Origin: Acidobacteriota bacterium
GTDB lineage: Bacteria > Actinomycetota > Acidimicrobiia > Acidimicrobiales > UBA8190
Direction: 5' to 3'
Assembly (NCBI GenBank): GCA_028872975.1
Contig: JAGWNV010000011.1
Location: 1 to 19,316 of the forward strand
DNA: 19,316 nucleotides
The translations under genes were made by a program, and so were the position numbers. This document shows positions 1 through 7,594 of this stretch, piece by piece. Position 1 is the first letter of the stretch. Each line of letters begins with the position of its first letter. The notes below the pieces were generated by a model that saw only the letters and a program-made list of their open reading frames with translations, was not told the DNA's origin and made no database searches.

Positions 1-139
1 CGACGTCGACGTGGAGGCGCGGGCGGCGGCCGCCCGGTGCGGGCTCGGCTTCGCCCGCACGGCCTCCTTCAACGACGACCCCGACTTCTGCGCCCTCCTC
101 GCCGACGTGGTGGTGGCCGCCACCGGGGGGCACCTGTGA
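1..139 (+). CDS. hemH: Probable ferrochelatase, C-terminal end (partial)
   Basis: Only the last 45 codons lie in the window, read in the frame beginning at base 2 and ending with TGA at 137-139. The translation contains GFARTASFNDDPDFCALLAD, which resembles the ferrochelatase C-terminus, where an Arg and an Asn-Asp pair precede a final helix. Family knowledge: ferrochelatases insert iron into proto- or coproporphyrin. In Gram-positive bacteria the gene often sits beside the porphyrinogen oxidase, as here. The stop overlaps the GTG start of the next gene (GTGA), which suggests translational coupling. The call rests on a short tail plus context, and the active site lies outside the window. Confidence 0.62.
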   Translation, partial: DVDVEARAAAARCGLGFARTASFNDDPDFCALLADVVVAATGGHL

Positions 140-1578
140 GCGGCCCTCCCGGCGCGGCGGGCGACGCTCCCGCCGTGGCCGTCGTGGGCGGGGGGATCGC
201 CGGGCTGGCCGCCGCCTGGGAGCTGGCCGGTGGTGGGGCGCCGGGGACGCCGGGGACGCCGGGGGCCAGGGTGACGGTCCTCGAGGCCGACGGGCGCCTC
301 GGCGGGAAGATCGAGCGACGGCACTTCGCCGGCCGCCACGTCGACCTCGGCCCCGACGCCTTCGTGGCCCGGCGGCCCGAGGCCGTCGAGCTGTGCCAGG
401 AGCTCGGCCTCGGCGACGAGCTCGTCACCCCGGCCGAGACGGCCGCCTACGTCATGGCCGGCGGCCGGCTGCGGCGGCTGCCGGCCGGGCTCGCCCTGGG
501 GGTCCCCACCCGCCTCGGCCCCCTCGCCCGCTCGGGGATTCTCTCCCCGGCCGCCCTGGCCCGCGCCGCGCTGGACGTCGTCCTCCCGAGACACGCCGGC
601 GCCGCCCCCTCCGACGCCGCCGTGGGGCCCCTCGTCGCCGGCCGCCTGGGCCGCCAGGTCGTCGAGCGCCTCGCCGACCCTCTCGTCGGCGGCATCCACG
701 CCGGGAGCGTCGAGGAGATGAGCGCGGCGGCGGTCTTCCCCGACCTCCTCCGGGCCGCCGGCCAGGGTGGGAGCCTCATGCGCCGGCTCCGGCCCCCGGC
801 GCCGTCGGGCGCCCCGGCCCCGGTGTTCCGGAGCCTCCGGGGCGGACTGGCCGCGCTTGTCGACCACCTCGCCGAGGCCCTGGGCCGGGCCGGTGTCGAG
901 CTCCGCACCGGCTGCGAGGTGCGGCGACTCGAGCGCCGGGGCCGCTGGGTGCTCGACACCGCCGACGGCGCCCCCCTCGAGGCCGACGCCGTGGTCCTCG
1001 CCGTCCCCGCCCCCCGGGCCGCCGCCCTGGTGGCGCCGCACGACGCCGGCCTCGCCGAGCTCCTCGGCGCCCTGTCCTATGCGTCTGTCACCCTCGTCAC
1101 CCTCCGCTTCGCCACCGGCGACGTCCCGCCTCTTCCTCCCGGCACCGGCTACCTCGTGCCGCGCACCGGCGGTGCCATGGTGACCGCCTGCACCTGGATG
1201 TCGGCGAAGTGGCCGGAGCTGGCCCGGCCCGGGGACGTCCTGGTGCGGGCCTCGCTCGGCCGCTTCGGCGACGACCGGGCCCTCGCCATGGACGACGACG
1301 CGCTCGTCGGCAGGGCCGTCGCCGAGCTCACCCCGGCCCTGGGGCTGCGGGGCGGACCCACCGACGCCATGGTGGCCCGCTTCCCCCTGGCCTTCCCCCA
1401 GTACACGGTGGGGCACCTCGACCGGGTGGCCGCCATGGAACAGGCCGCCGGCCGCCTGGGGGGCCTGGCCCTGGCCGGCGCCGCGCTCCGGGGGGTGGGC
1501 ATCCCGGCCTGCATCGCCAGCGGCAGGCGGGCGGCGCGGTCGGTGGTGGGGCACCTGGAGGGGCCGGGCTGGCGGTGA
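136..1578 (+). CDS. hemY: Protoporphyrinogen/coproporphyrinogen oxidase, HemY/CgoX type
   Basis: This 480-residue FAD enzyme of haem synthesis oxidises a porphyrinogen to the porphyrin with oxygen. In Gram-positive bacteria the family usually acts on coproporphyrinogen III. An N-terminal Rossmann motif VVGGGIAGLAAAWEL (residues 16-30) is followed by the second FAD contact RLGGKIE (54-60). The C-terminal FAD-binding segment contains LALAGAALRGVGIPACIASG. LADPLVGGIHAG (179-190) is a typical family block. Length is normal for the family (about 450-480). The GTG at 136 was chosen because it overlaps the upstream stop and lies just before the FAD motif; a longer reading frame starting at 37 runs through the ferrochelatase gene. 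A low-complexity Gly-Thr-Pro repeat lies at residues 32-43. The stop overlaps the next gene's GTG start, so the genes form one operon. Confidence 0.93.
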   Translation: MSGPPGAAGDAPAVAVVGGGIAGLAAAWELAGGGAPGTPGTPGARVTVLEADGRLGGKIERRHFAGRHVDLGPDAFVARRPEAVELCQELGLGDELVTPAETAAYVMAGGRLRRLPAGLALGVPTRLGPLARSGILSPAALARAALDVVLPRHAGAAPSDAAVGPLVAGRLGRQVVERLADPLVGGIHAGSVEEMSAAAVFPDLLRAAGQGGSLMRRLRPPAPSGAPAPVFRSLRGGLAALVDHLAEALGRAGVELRTGCEVRRLERRGRWVLDTADGAPLEADAVVLAVPAPRAAALVAPHDAGLAELLGALSYASVTLVTLRFATGDVPPLPPGTGYLVPRTGGAMVTACTWMSAKWPELARPGDVLVRASLGRFGDDRALAMDDDALVGRAVAELTPALGLRGGPTDAMVARFPLAFPQYTVGHLDRVAAMEQAAGRLGGLALAGAALRGVGIPACIASGRRAARSVVGHLEGPGWR

Positions 1579-3197
1579 GCCGCCTCGGGGATGTCGCCCG
1601 TGGCGTCGGCGTGCCGGTGGCGGCCGGCGTCGTCATGGCCCTGTCGCTTCCGCCCTTCGGGGCCTGGATCGCCGCCTTGGCGTCGGCGGCGGTGCTCTGG
1701 GCGCTCGTCGGGACGCTCGGTCCGTGGCGCCGGCTCCTCGCCGGCTGGCTCTTCGGCCTGGGGCTCTTCGGCGTGGGCCTCTTCTGGGTGACGAGCTTCA
1801 ACGTCTACGGCGGCGTGGTCCTCGTCCTGCTCGAGGCCCTCGCTCCCGCCCTGGCCTGCATGTGCGCCCCCCGGGGACGGGGACGGACGCCGGCGCTGGC
1901 CGGCGCCATGGTGCTCCTCGAGATGGCCCGCTCGTCGTGGCCCCTCGGCGGCCTGCCCCTCGGCGGCGCGGCGCTGGGCCAGGCATCGGGGCCGCTCGCC
2001 GACGCTGCCCGCCTGGGCGGGCCCAGGCTGCTCGTCGGGCTCGTCTGGCTCGGAGGTGGCGGCCTCGGCGCCGTCGCCGTGACGTGCCGGCGGTGGCTCG
2101 AGCGTCGTCGCCTGTTGCGACGCGAGCCCAAGGGCTGGCGGGAGCTGACCGGGAGCCCGGCCCCGCCGGGCCTCGTCCGGGTCCCCCCGGTGGCGGTCGG
2201 CGGCCCGCTGTCGGCCGCCGCCCTCGCCGTCCTCGCCGTGGCCGGGGCCGGGGTGTGGGGGGGCCTCGCCGCCGACGGCGGTCCCCCCACGGCCCGGGTG
2301 GTGGTGGCGGCGGTGCAGGGCGGGGGCCAGCGGGGGCTGTCGCACCTCGAGGTCGATCCGGCCACGGTCCTCGATGCCGAGGTGGCGGCCACCGAGTCGC
2401 TCGTCTCGCGCCACGCCACGGGTGTCGCCCGGCCGGCGCTCGTGGTGTGGCCCGAGGACGTCGTCGCCCTCGACCATCCGCTGCGGGGATCGCCCGAGGA
2501 GGCCACCCTCTCGGCGCTGGCCCGCCAGGCCGGCGCCACCCTCCTCGCCGGCGTGACCGAGCCGGCCGGCACCGGGCGGTTCCGAAACGAAATCGTGGCC
2601 TTCTCACCCGGCGGCCGGCAGGTGGCCTCCTTCGAGAAGGTCCACCGCGTCCCCTTCGGGGAGTACGTGCCGTGGCGGGGGCTGATCGGGCACCTCGCCG
2701 ATCTCTCCGAGGTGCCCCTCGACGCCGTGCCCGGCCACGGCGACGGGGTGCTGCGCACCCCCGCCGGGGCCCTCGGCGCCATGGTCTCCTACGAGGTGTT
2801 CTTCGCCGACCGGGGCCGGGTGGCCACCCGCGCCGGCGCCAGGCTCCTCGTGGTGCCGACCAACACCTCGTCGTACTCGACCGCCCAGGTGCCGACCCAG
2901 GAGATCGCCGCGGCGCGCCTGCAGGCGCTGTCGGAGGGGCGCGACCTCGTCCAGGCGGCCCCCACCGGCTTCAGCGCCCTCGTCGACCACGACGGGAGGA
3001 TCCTCGAGCGCAGCGACCTCGGCCCCCGGGCCCTCGTCGTGGGCACCCTGGCGCTGCGCGACGGGCGGACCGTCTACGAGCGCTTCGGCGACGGCCCCGT
3101 GCTAGGGCTGGCCGGGCTGGGGGTGGTGGGCGGCTGGGTGGCGGGGCTGCTGGCGCCACCGGCGGGTGCGGGGAGGCGCCGCCGCCGTCAGTCGTAG
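1575..3197 (+). CDS. lnt: Apolipoprotein N-acyltransferase-like protein with Ser at the catalytic Cys position
   Basis: This 540-residue membrane protein would add the third acyl chain to the N-terminal Cys of lipoproteins. The N-terminal half is hydrophobic, with several membrane segments over residues 11-170 and another near 209-230. A nitrilase-like extracytoplasmic domain follows from about 240. The catalytic Glu is seen in WPED (E294) and the Lys in FEKVHRVPFGEYVP (K355), at about the E. coli spacing. The nucleophile motif, normally xCYE or xCFE, reads MVSYEVFF, so S405 (codon 2787-2789) replaces the Cys. Downstream family blocks are intact (VPTNTSSY, then an AAARLQALSEGR-like helix). 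The GTG at 1575 overlaps the hemY stop. The last 10 bases overlap the convergent HAD gene. Family membership is secure; catalytic competence is uncertain because of S405. Confidence 0.88.
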   Translation: MSRLGDVARGVGVPVAAGVVMALSLPPFGAWIAALASAAVLWALVGTLGPWRRLLAGWLFGLGLFGVGLFWVTSFNVYGGVVLVLLEALAPALACMCAPRGRGRTPALAGAMVLLEMARSSWPLGGLPLGGAALGQASGPLADAARLGGPRLLVGLVWLGGGGLGAVAVTCRRWLERRRLLRREPKGWRELTGSPAPPGLVRVPPVAVGGPLSAAALAVLAVAGAGVWGGLAADGGPPTARVVVAAVQGGGQRGLSHLEVDPATVLDAEVAATESLVSRHATGVARPALVVWPEDVVALDHPLRGSPEEATLSALARQAGATLLAGVTEPAGTGRFRNEIVAFSPGGRQVASFEKVHRVPFGEYVPWRGLIGHLADLSEVPLDAVPGHGDGVLRTPAGALGAMVSYEVFFADRGRVATRAGARLLVVPTNTSSYSTAQVPTQEIAAARLQALSEGRDLVQAAPTGFSALVDHDGRILERSDLGPRALVVGTLALRDGRTVYERFGDGPVLGLAGLGVVGGWVAGLLAPPAGAGRRRRRQS

Positions 3198-3691
3198 TAA
3201 CCGGAGTGGATGTAGATGCACGGGACGCCCTCGGCGTGGAACATGTCGCGGTTGCGGGGATCGTCCTCGAAGGCCAGACGCGGGTCGATGCCCCGGGCCC
3301 GCATCTCGTGGACCGCAGCGCGCTTGAACCTGGCCACCTGCGAGTAGTCGCCGCGGTTGCGCATCACGAGCAGGTCCCAGCGCAACCGGTGGTGGGCCAG
3401 CCAGGAGAGCGTCTGCGGCTGCACCCGCATGGGACGGCCGGTGAGGAGCACCACGTCGAGCGAGGAGTCGAGGAACTCGAGGAGCCGGGCCACCTCCGAG
3501 ACGAGGGGGTCGTCGCCGCAGGCGTCGAAGAAGGCGTCCCAGTCGCGCCGTCCCCACTCGAGGAAGTGCTGGCGGGAGGCGGCGTCGGACAGGACCCCGT
3601 CGAGGTCGAAGACGACCGCCGGCCCCGGCGCCAGGGGCCCCACGCGCCAGCACCAGTTCGCAGGCGTCGGTAGCTCCGTCTGCGCCGTCAT
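3188..3691 (-). CDS. HAD-superfamily phosphatase-like protein (polynucleotide phosphatase-like)
   Basis: This is a compact 167-residue soluble HAD protein with the full motif set. Motif I is VVFDLDGVLSD (nucleophile D29, acid/base D31). Motif II is VVLLTGRP (T84). A motif III Lys is probable at K123 in RFKRAAV. Motif IV is FEDDPRNRDMF (D143, D144). The order and short cap-less layout resemble the phosphatase domain of T4 Pnkp-like proteins, where DDRxxxxxMW-like motifs occur, but no kinase or ligase domain is attached and the substrate is unknown. The ATG at 3691 was chosen because GGAGG lies about 12 bases upstream and the frame further upstream has no family similarity. It is convergent with lnt, overlapping by 10 bases, and divergent from the next plus-strand gene. 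Confidence 0.8.
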   Translation of the reverse strand: MTAQTELPTPANWCWRVGPLAPGPAVVFDLDGVLSDAASRQHFLEWGRRDWDAFFDACGDDPLVSEVARLLEFLDSSLDVVLLTGRPMRVQPQTLSWLAHHRLRWDLLVMRNRGDYSQVARFKRAAVHEMRARGIDPRLAFEDDPRNRDMFHAEGVPCIYIHSGYYD

Positions 3692-3809
3692 CCGGTGTCG
3701 TCCCCTCCGCGGTGCGCAATGTCGTGGTCGGACCGCTGGCAGTGGCGAGCCTACCCAGCGGTCGCTCGGCCTCACCCAGCACGGAGGGGGATGGGAAGAT
3801 GGGACGGTC
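3692..3809. promoter_or_regulatory. Divergent intergenic region between the HAD gene and the envelope operon
   Basis: These 118 bases separate two divergent start codons and must contain both promoters unless transcription enters from further away. On the minus strand a GGAGGGG ribosome-binding-like run lies at about 3704-3710. On the plus strand GGAGGGGG lies at 3783-3790, rather far (about 20 bases) from the ATG at 3810. I see no convincing -35/-10 pair or operator palindrome. Confidence 0.35.
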
Positions 3810-6800
3810 ATGGCCGACGGACTCTCCGAGGCCCACCCCCCTGCCGGCGGCACCGGACCCAGGGGGACGGGCGCGCTCGCGATCGGGGTCCCCGTGGGCC
3901 GGCGGGTGCTGGTGGCGGCCAACCTCGGCCTCGGCCCCGAGGCCACCGGGGCGTCCTCCTGGGCGTCGGCCACGCTGGCCCGGGCGCTCGAGACCTGGGC
4001 CGGACCGGGGACCCTCGTGCTGGCCGGCGGCCTCTGCGCCGGGCCGGACGGCGCCGAGGAGGGCAAGGGGTCGCCGCTGGCCGGGGCCCTCGCCGCCCAC
4101 CTTCGCCTCAGCGAGGCCCTGGCCGCCTTCGCCGGCGGCGACGACCGCAGGGTCGTCTACCTCCCGGGCGCCCTCGACGCCGCCCTGGGCGCAGCCGAGG
4201 ACCGCCGGGCCCTCGAGTCCGAGGGCATCGAGGTCGCCGACGCCCTCGAGCTGCACCTGGAGACGACCGCCGGCGAACGGGTGGTGCGGGTGGAGCCCGC
4301 CGACGGCGCCGCCGCCGCCGGGGGGGCGACGACGACGGGGGCCGGGGGCTGGTCGGGGCCGGCCCTGCTCACCCCCGATCCGGAGGCCACGTGGCAGTCC
4401 GGGCTCGACCGGCTGGCCGAGCCGGCCAAGTCCCAGCGCTTCCTGACCTCGCGCCTTCTCTACCGCCGCTTCGCCCGCCTGGCGTGGTGGCTTCTCCTCC
4501 CGCTCGCCGTGGCGCTGGCCCTGCGCCTGCCCTTCGGCGGCTACCTCGACCGGGTGATGCGCGGCCGCAATGCCCCGGCCCGGGCCGTGGCGCGCGCCCA
4601 TCTGGCCGAGTGGGGACCTCGCATCGGCGTCGCCGCGCTCGTCACCACCGCCGAGGTGGTCGTGCTCGTGGCCGTCCTGGCCTGGTTGAGCCGACAGGCC
4701 TGGCGCACTCTCGGCGGCGGGCGCCTGCCGGGGCCCTTCGACGACCAGTCGGCCCCGGGGGCCACCGCCAACGACACCGGGCGCGACCAGGCGCGGGCGC
4801 TCGTGGCGGGCGGGTGCGCCGGGGTCATCGCGGCGGGGAGCCTCCAGGCCGAGCTCACCGACCTGGGCGGCGCCTTCTTCGCCTCGCCCGGCGTGGTGGG
4901 CGAGGTGGTCGAGGAGCACCCCGGGCGCCTGGGGCTGCCGCCGGTGTTCCTCGAGCACCGCCAGGCCTCGTGGATCGAGCTCGAGACGGGCGCCGACCTG
5001 CACGCCCGGCTCCTCCTGGCCCGCAACGACGAGGGGCCCGCCACCCTCCTCGAACGGCTGGCGGGCCGCTACCGGCGCGTCCACGACGCCCATCCCGTCG
5101 TCGTCGCCGCCCATCCCCACGGCAGCTCGTGGCCCCCGGCACCGGACCTCGGCCTCCTGCGACGCCGGTCGCGCCGCGTGCGCCGGTGGGTGGCGTTGGC
5201 CATCGCCCTGGCCGGCGTCGTCGACCTGCTCTCGGCCGTCACCCCGCCGCTGCGGGGACGGCTGCACGTCGTGCTCCAGGTCCTGCCCCTGGCCGCCACC
5301 CAGGCGGCAGGCGCCGTGGTGGCCCTGGCCGGCATCGGGCTCCTGGCCCTGGCCCGCGGCGTGCGGCGGGGCCAGCACCGGGCCTGGCTCATCGCCGTGG
5401 TCCTCCTCGGGGTCACCTTGGCCCTGCACCTGGTCCGGGGCGGCGACATCGAGGAGTCGATCCTCTCGGCGGGCGTCCTCACCCTCCTGCTCGCGTTCCG
5501 GGGCGAGTTCCGGGCCCCGGCCGACGCCCCCTCGACGCGCTCGGCGGTGACCACCCTCGTGGCCGGCGGGCTGGGCGTCACCGTGGTGGCCACCCTCGCC
5601 GTCGAGCTGAGCCTGCGCCTGCTCAGGTTCCCCCACCGGTTCACGGCGCCGTGGCGGGTGGCCTACGGCGTGGTGGGGAGGCTGGTGGGGATCCAGACCG
5701 TGGCGTTCCCGGACCGGATCGACGACTTCCTCTACCCCACCCTGCTCGCCGTCGGCATCGCCCTCGCCGTCCTGTCGGTCCTCCTCGCCACCCGGCCGGT
5801 AGTGGACCGTCGCATGACCTCGGGGCGGGCCGCCGAGCTGCGGGCCCGGGACGTGGTGGCCCGCCACGGGGCCGGGACGCTCGACTACTTCGCGCTCCGC
5901 AGCGACAAGAAGTGGTTCTTCCACCGCGACAGCCTGGTGGCCTACGCCATCTACGGCGGCGTCTGCGTGGTGTCGCCCGACCCGGTGGGGCCGCGCGCCG
6001 AGCGCGAGCAGGTGTGGGCGGCCTTCCGGCGCTTCGCCGACCAGCGGGGCTGGACGGTGGCCATGATGGGGGCCTCCGAGGAGTGGCTGCCCGTCTACCG
6101 GGCGACCGGCATGCACGACATCTACGTCGGTGACGAGGCCCTCGTCGACCTCCAGCGCTTCTCGCTGGCCGGCGGGCACATGAAGGGCCTGCGCCAGGCC
6201 CACAACCGGATCGCCAAGTACGGCTACGTCGCCCACTTCCACGACCCCAGCCGTCTCGACCCCGCCGTGGCCGAGCGCCTCGTCCCCCTCATGTCCCAGA
6301 GCCGCCGGGGCGACTTCGAGCGGGGGTTCTCGATGATGCTCGGCCGCATCTTCGACCGGCGCGACACCGGCCTCGTCCTCTGCGTCGTGACCGGCCCCGA
6401 CGGCGAGCCGGCGGCCATGTGCCAGTTCGTCCCCGCGTCCGGCATCGGCGGCTACTCGCTCGACCTCATGCGCCGGGACAAGGGCGAGCACCCCAACGGG
6501 CTCGTGGACTTCGCCCTCGTCTCCACCATCGAGCACTTCCGGGCCCAGGGGATGCGGGCCCTCAGCCTGAACTTCGCCGCCATGCGGTCGATCCTCGAGG
6601 GCGAGCGGGGGGACGGGCTGACCCAGCGGGTGGAGCGGTGGGCGCTGCAGAAGATGTCGACCTTCCTCCAGATCGAGACCCTGTGGCGGTTCAACGCCAA
6701 GTACACCCCCGACTGGCTGCCCCGCTACATCGTCTACGACGCCGCCGAGCACCTCGTGCCGGCGGTCCTCGCCATCATGCGGGCCGAGTCGCTGGCCGAG

Positions 6801-6971
6801 GTGCCCGTCATCGGCCGGGTGCTCGTGCGCTCCCAGCGCCGGGCCGCCCAGGGCGGGGGCGCCGAGACGCTCCTGGCCTCGCAGGTCCAAGGGGAACCCG
6901 ACGGGGACGGCGGCGGGGGCGAGCCCGGGGCGCCGCCGGCGCCGTCCCCGGCCCGGCACCGCACGGCGTGA
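3810..6971 (+). CDS. Fusion of an inactivated calcineurin-type phosphoesterase domain with an MprF-like DUF2156 membrane protein
   Basis: This 1053-residue protein has three parts. Residues 31-440 follow the scaffold of a calcineurin-like phosphoesterase interrupted by a membrane hairpin (about 225-241 and 273-293). Its metal-ligand motifs are changed: VLVAANLGLG for a DLH motif, LVLAGGLC for GDL, VVYLPGALDAAL for PGNHD, and AAGSLQAEL for GHTHxPEL. Residues about 459-662 hold six or so membrane segments. Residues about 676-985 form the DUF2156 double-GNAT-like domain of phosphatidylglycerol lysyltransferases (LDYFALRSDKKWFF, IYGGVCVVSPDPVG, MKGLRQAHNRI, LSLNFAAMRSI). Known family role: MprF transfers an amino acid from aminoacyl-tRNA to a membrane lipid. 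No tRNA synthetase domain is present. The ATG at 3810 begins the conserved part; the open frame upstream covers the divergent promoter region. The TGA overlaps the next gene's GTG. The lipid and donor are unknown. Confidence 0.85.
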   Translation: MADGLSEAHPPAGGTGPRGTGALAIGVPVGRRVLVAANLGLGPEATGASSWASATLARALETWAGPGTLVLAGGLCAGPDGAEEGKGSPLAGALAAHLRLSEALAAFAGGDDRRVVYLPGALDAALGAAEDRRALESEGIEVADALELHLETTAGERVVRVEPADGAAAAGGATTTGAGGWSGPALLTPDPEATWQSGLDRLAEPAKSQRFLTSRLLYRRFARLAWWLLLPLAVALALRLPFGGYLDRVMRGRNAPARAVARAHLAEWGPRIGVAALVTTAEVVVLVAVLAWLSRQAWRTLGGGRLPGPFDDQSAPGATANDTGRDQARALVAGGCAGVIAAGSLQAELTDLGGAFFASPGVVGEVVEEHPGRLGLPPVFLEHRQASWIELETGADLHARLLLARNDEGPATLLERLAGRYRRVHDAHPVVVAAHPHGSSWPPAPDLGLLRRRSRRVRRWVALAIALAGVVDLLSAVTPPLRGRLHVVLQVLPLAATQAAGAVVALAGIGLLALARGVRRGQHRAWLIAVVLLGVTLALHLVRGGDIEESILSAGVLTLLLAFRGEFRAPADAPSTRSAVTTLVAGGLGVTVVATLAVELSLRLLRFPHRFTAPWRVAYGVVGRLVGIQTVAFPDRIDDFLYPTLLAVGIALAVLSVLLATRPVVDRRMTSGRAAELRARDVVARHGAGTLDYFALRSDKKWFFHRDSLVAYAIYGGVCVVSPDPVGPRAEREQVWAAFRRFADQRGWTVAMMGASEEWLPVYRATGMHDIYVGDEALVDLQRFSLAGGHMKGLRQAHNRIAKYGYVAHFHDPSRLDPAVAERLVPLMSQSRRGDFERGFSMMLGRIFDRRDTGLVLCVVTGPDGEPAAMCQFVPASGIGGYSLDLMRRDKGEHPNGLVDFALVSTIEHFRAQGMRALSLNFAAMRSILEGERGDGLTQRVERWALQKMSTFLQIETLWRFNAKYTPDWLPRYIVYDAAEHLVPAVLAIMRAESLAEVPVIGRVLVRSQRRAAQGGGAETLLASQVQGEPDGDGGGGEPGAPPAPSPARHRTA

Positions 6972-7594
6972 GGCCGGAGGGGACGACGGTCCGGCTGCGC
7001 CGCGCCCGGCCTTCCGACGCCCGGGCCGTCGCCGAGCTCCACGTGGGGACCTGGAAGGCCGCCTATCCGGGGCTCCTCCCCCAGGACTACCTCGACGACC
7101 TCGCCCCCGAGGACCGGCTCGGGGACTGGGAGCAGGCGCTGGCCGCCTCCCCCTGGCCGGTCGTCCTCGTGGCCGAGGAAGGGCCGACGCTCCTCGGGTT
7201 CGCCTCGGTCGCCCCCAGCCGCGACGAGGACGCCGACGGCACCGTCGGCGAGGTCCAGACGCTCTACGTCGGCCCCCGCGCCTGGCGCGCCGGCGTGGGG
7301 ACGGCCCTGCTCGAGGCGGCGGGCGAGGCCCTGGCCGAGGCCGGCTTCACCACCGGCACCCTGTGGGTGCTCGACGTCAACGACCGTGCCCGCCGGTTCT
7401 ACGAGCGCAACGGCTGGTGGGCCGACGGGGCCACCAAGGAGCACGACTGGGTGGCCTTCGTGGCCACCGACGTCCGCTACCGGCGCGCCCTGGAGGGGCC
7501 GTCGCCGGGTCGCTCGGCTCCCGAGGTCCATGCCGACGCCGGACCGTTTCTGCCGGGCGGGGTCAATCGGCCGCACGAAGGTACCGATGGATAG
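6968..7594 (+). CDS. GNAT-family N-acetyltransferase
   Basis: This 208-residue protein has one GNAT domain over residues 7-175. It opens with VRLRRARPSDARAVAELHVG, the common first strand and helix. The acetyl-CoA motif A is VGEVQTLYVGPRAWRAGVGT with the G109-V-G111 loop, and motif B is LWVLDVNDRARRFYERNGW (132-150). The substrate cannot be read from the sequence. A tail of about 35 residues rich in Pro and Gly follows the domain. The GTG at 6968 was chosen because it overlaps the upstream stop (GTGA) and sits seven residues before the first strand. The stop TAG overlaps the GTG of the amidase gene, so this is the middle gene of an overlapping three-gene envelope operon. A role in modifying lipid or wall precursors is only inference from context. 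Confidence 0.87.
   Translation: MRPEGTTVRLRRARPSDARAVAELHVGTWKAAYPGLLPQDYLDDLAPEDRLGDWEQALAASPWPVVLVAEEGPTLLGFASVAPSRDEDADGTVGEVQTLYVGPRAWRAGVGTALLEAAGEALAEAGFTTGTLWVLDVNDRARRFYERNGWWADGATKEHDWVAFVATDVRYRRALEGPSPGRSAPEVHADAGPFLPGGVNRPHEGTDG

Noticed and set aside
6452..6706. Minus-strand 84-codon frame starting MYLALNRHRVSIWRKVD
   Set aside because: It looks protein-like at first, but it is exactly antisense to the conserved DUF2156 C-terminal domain and has no ribosome site.
3102..6959. A 1285-codon open frame on the minus strand
   Set aside because: It is antisense to the MprF-like fusion. Its translation is His/Gly/Pro/Glu-rich with no domain pattern, as expected from a GC-rich shadow frame. 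Only the 3188-3691 gene, in a different frame, is supported there.
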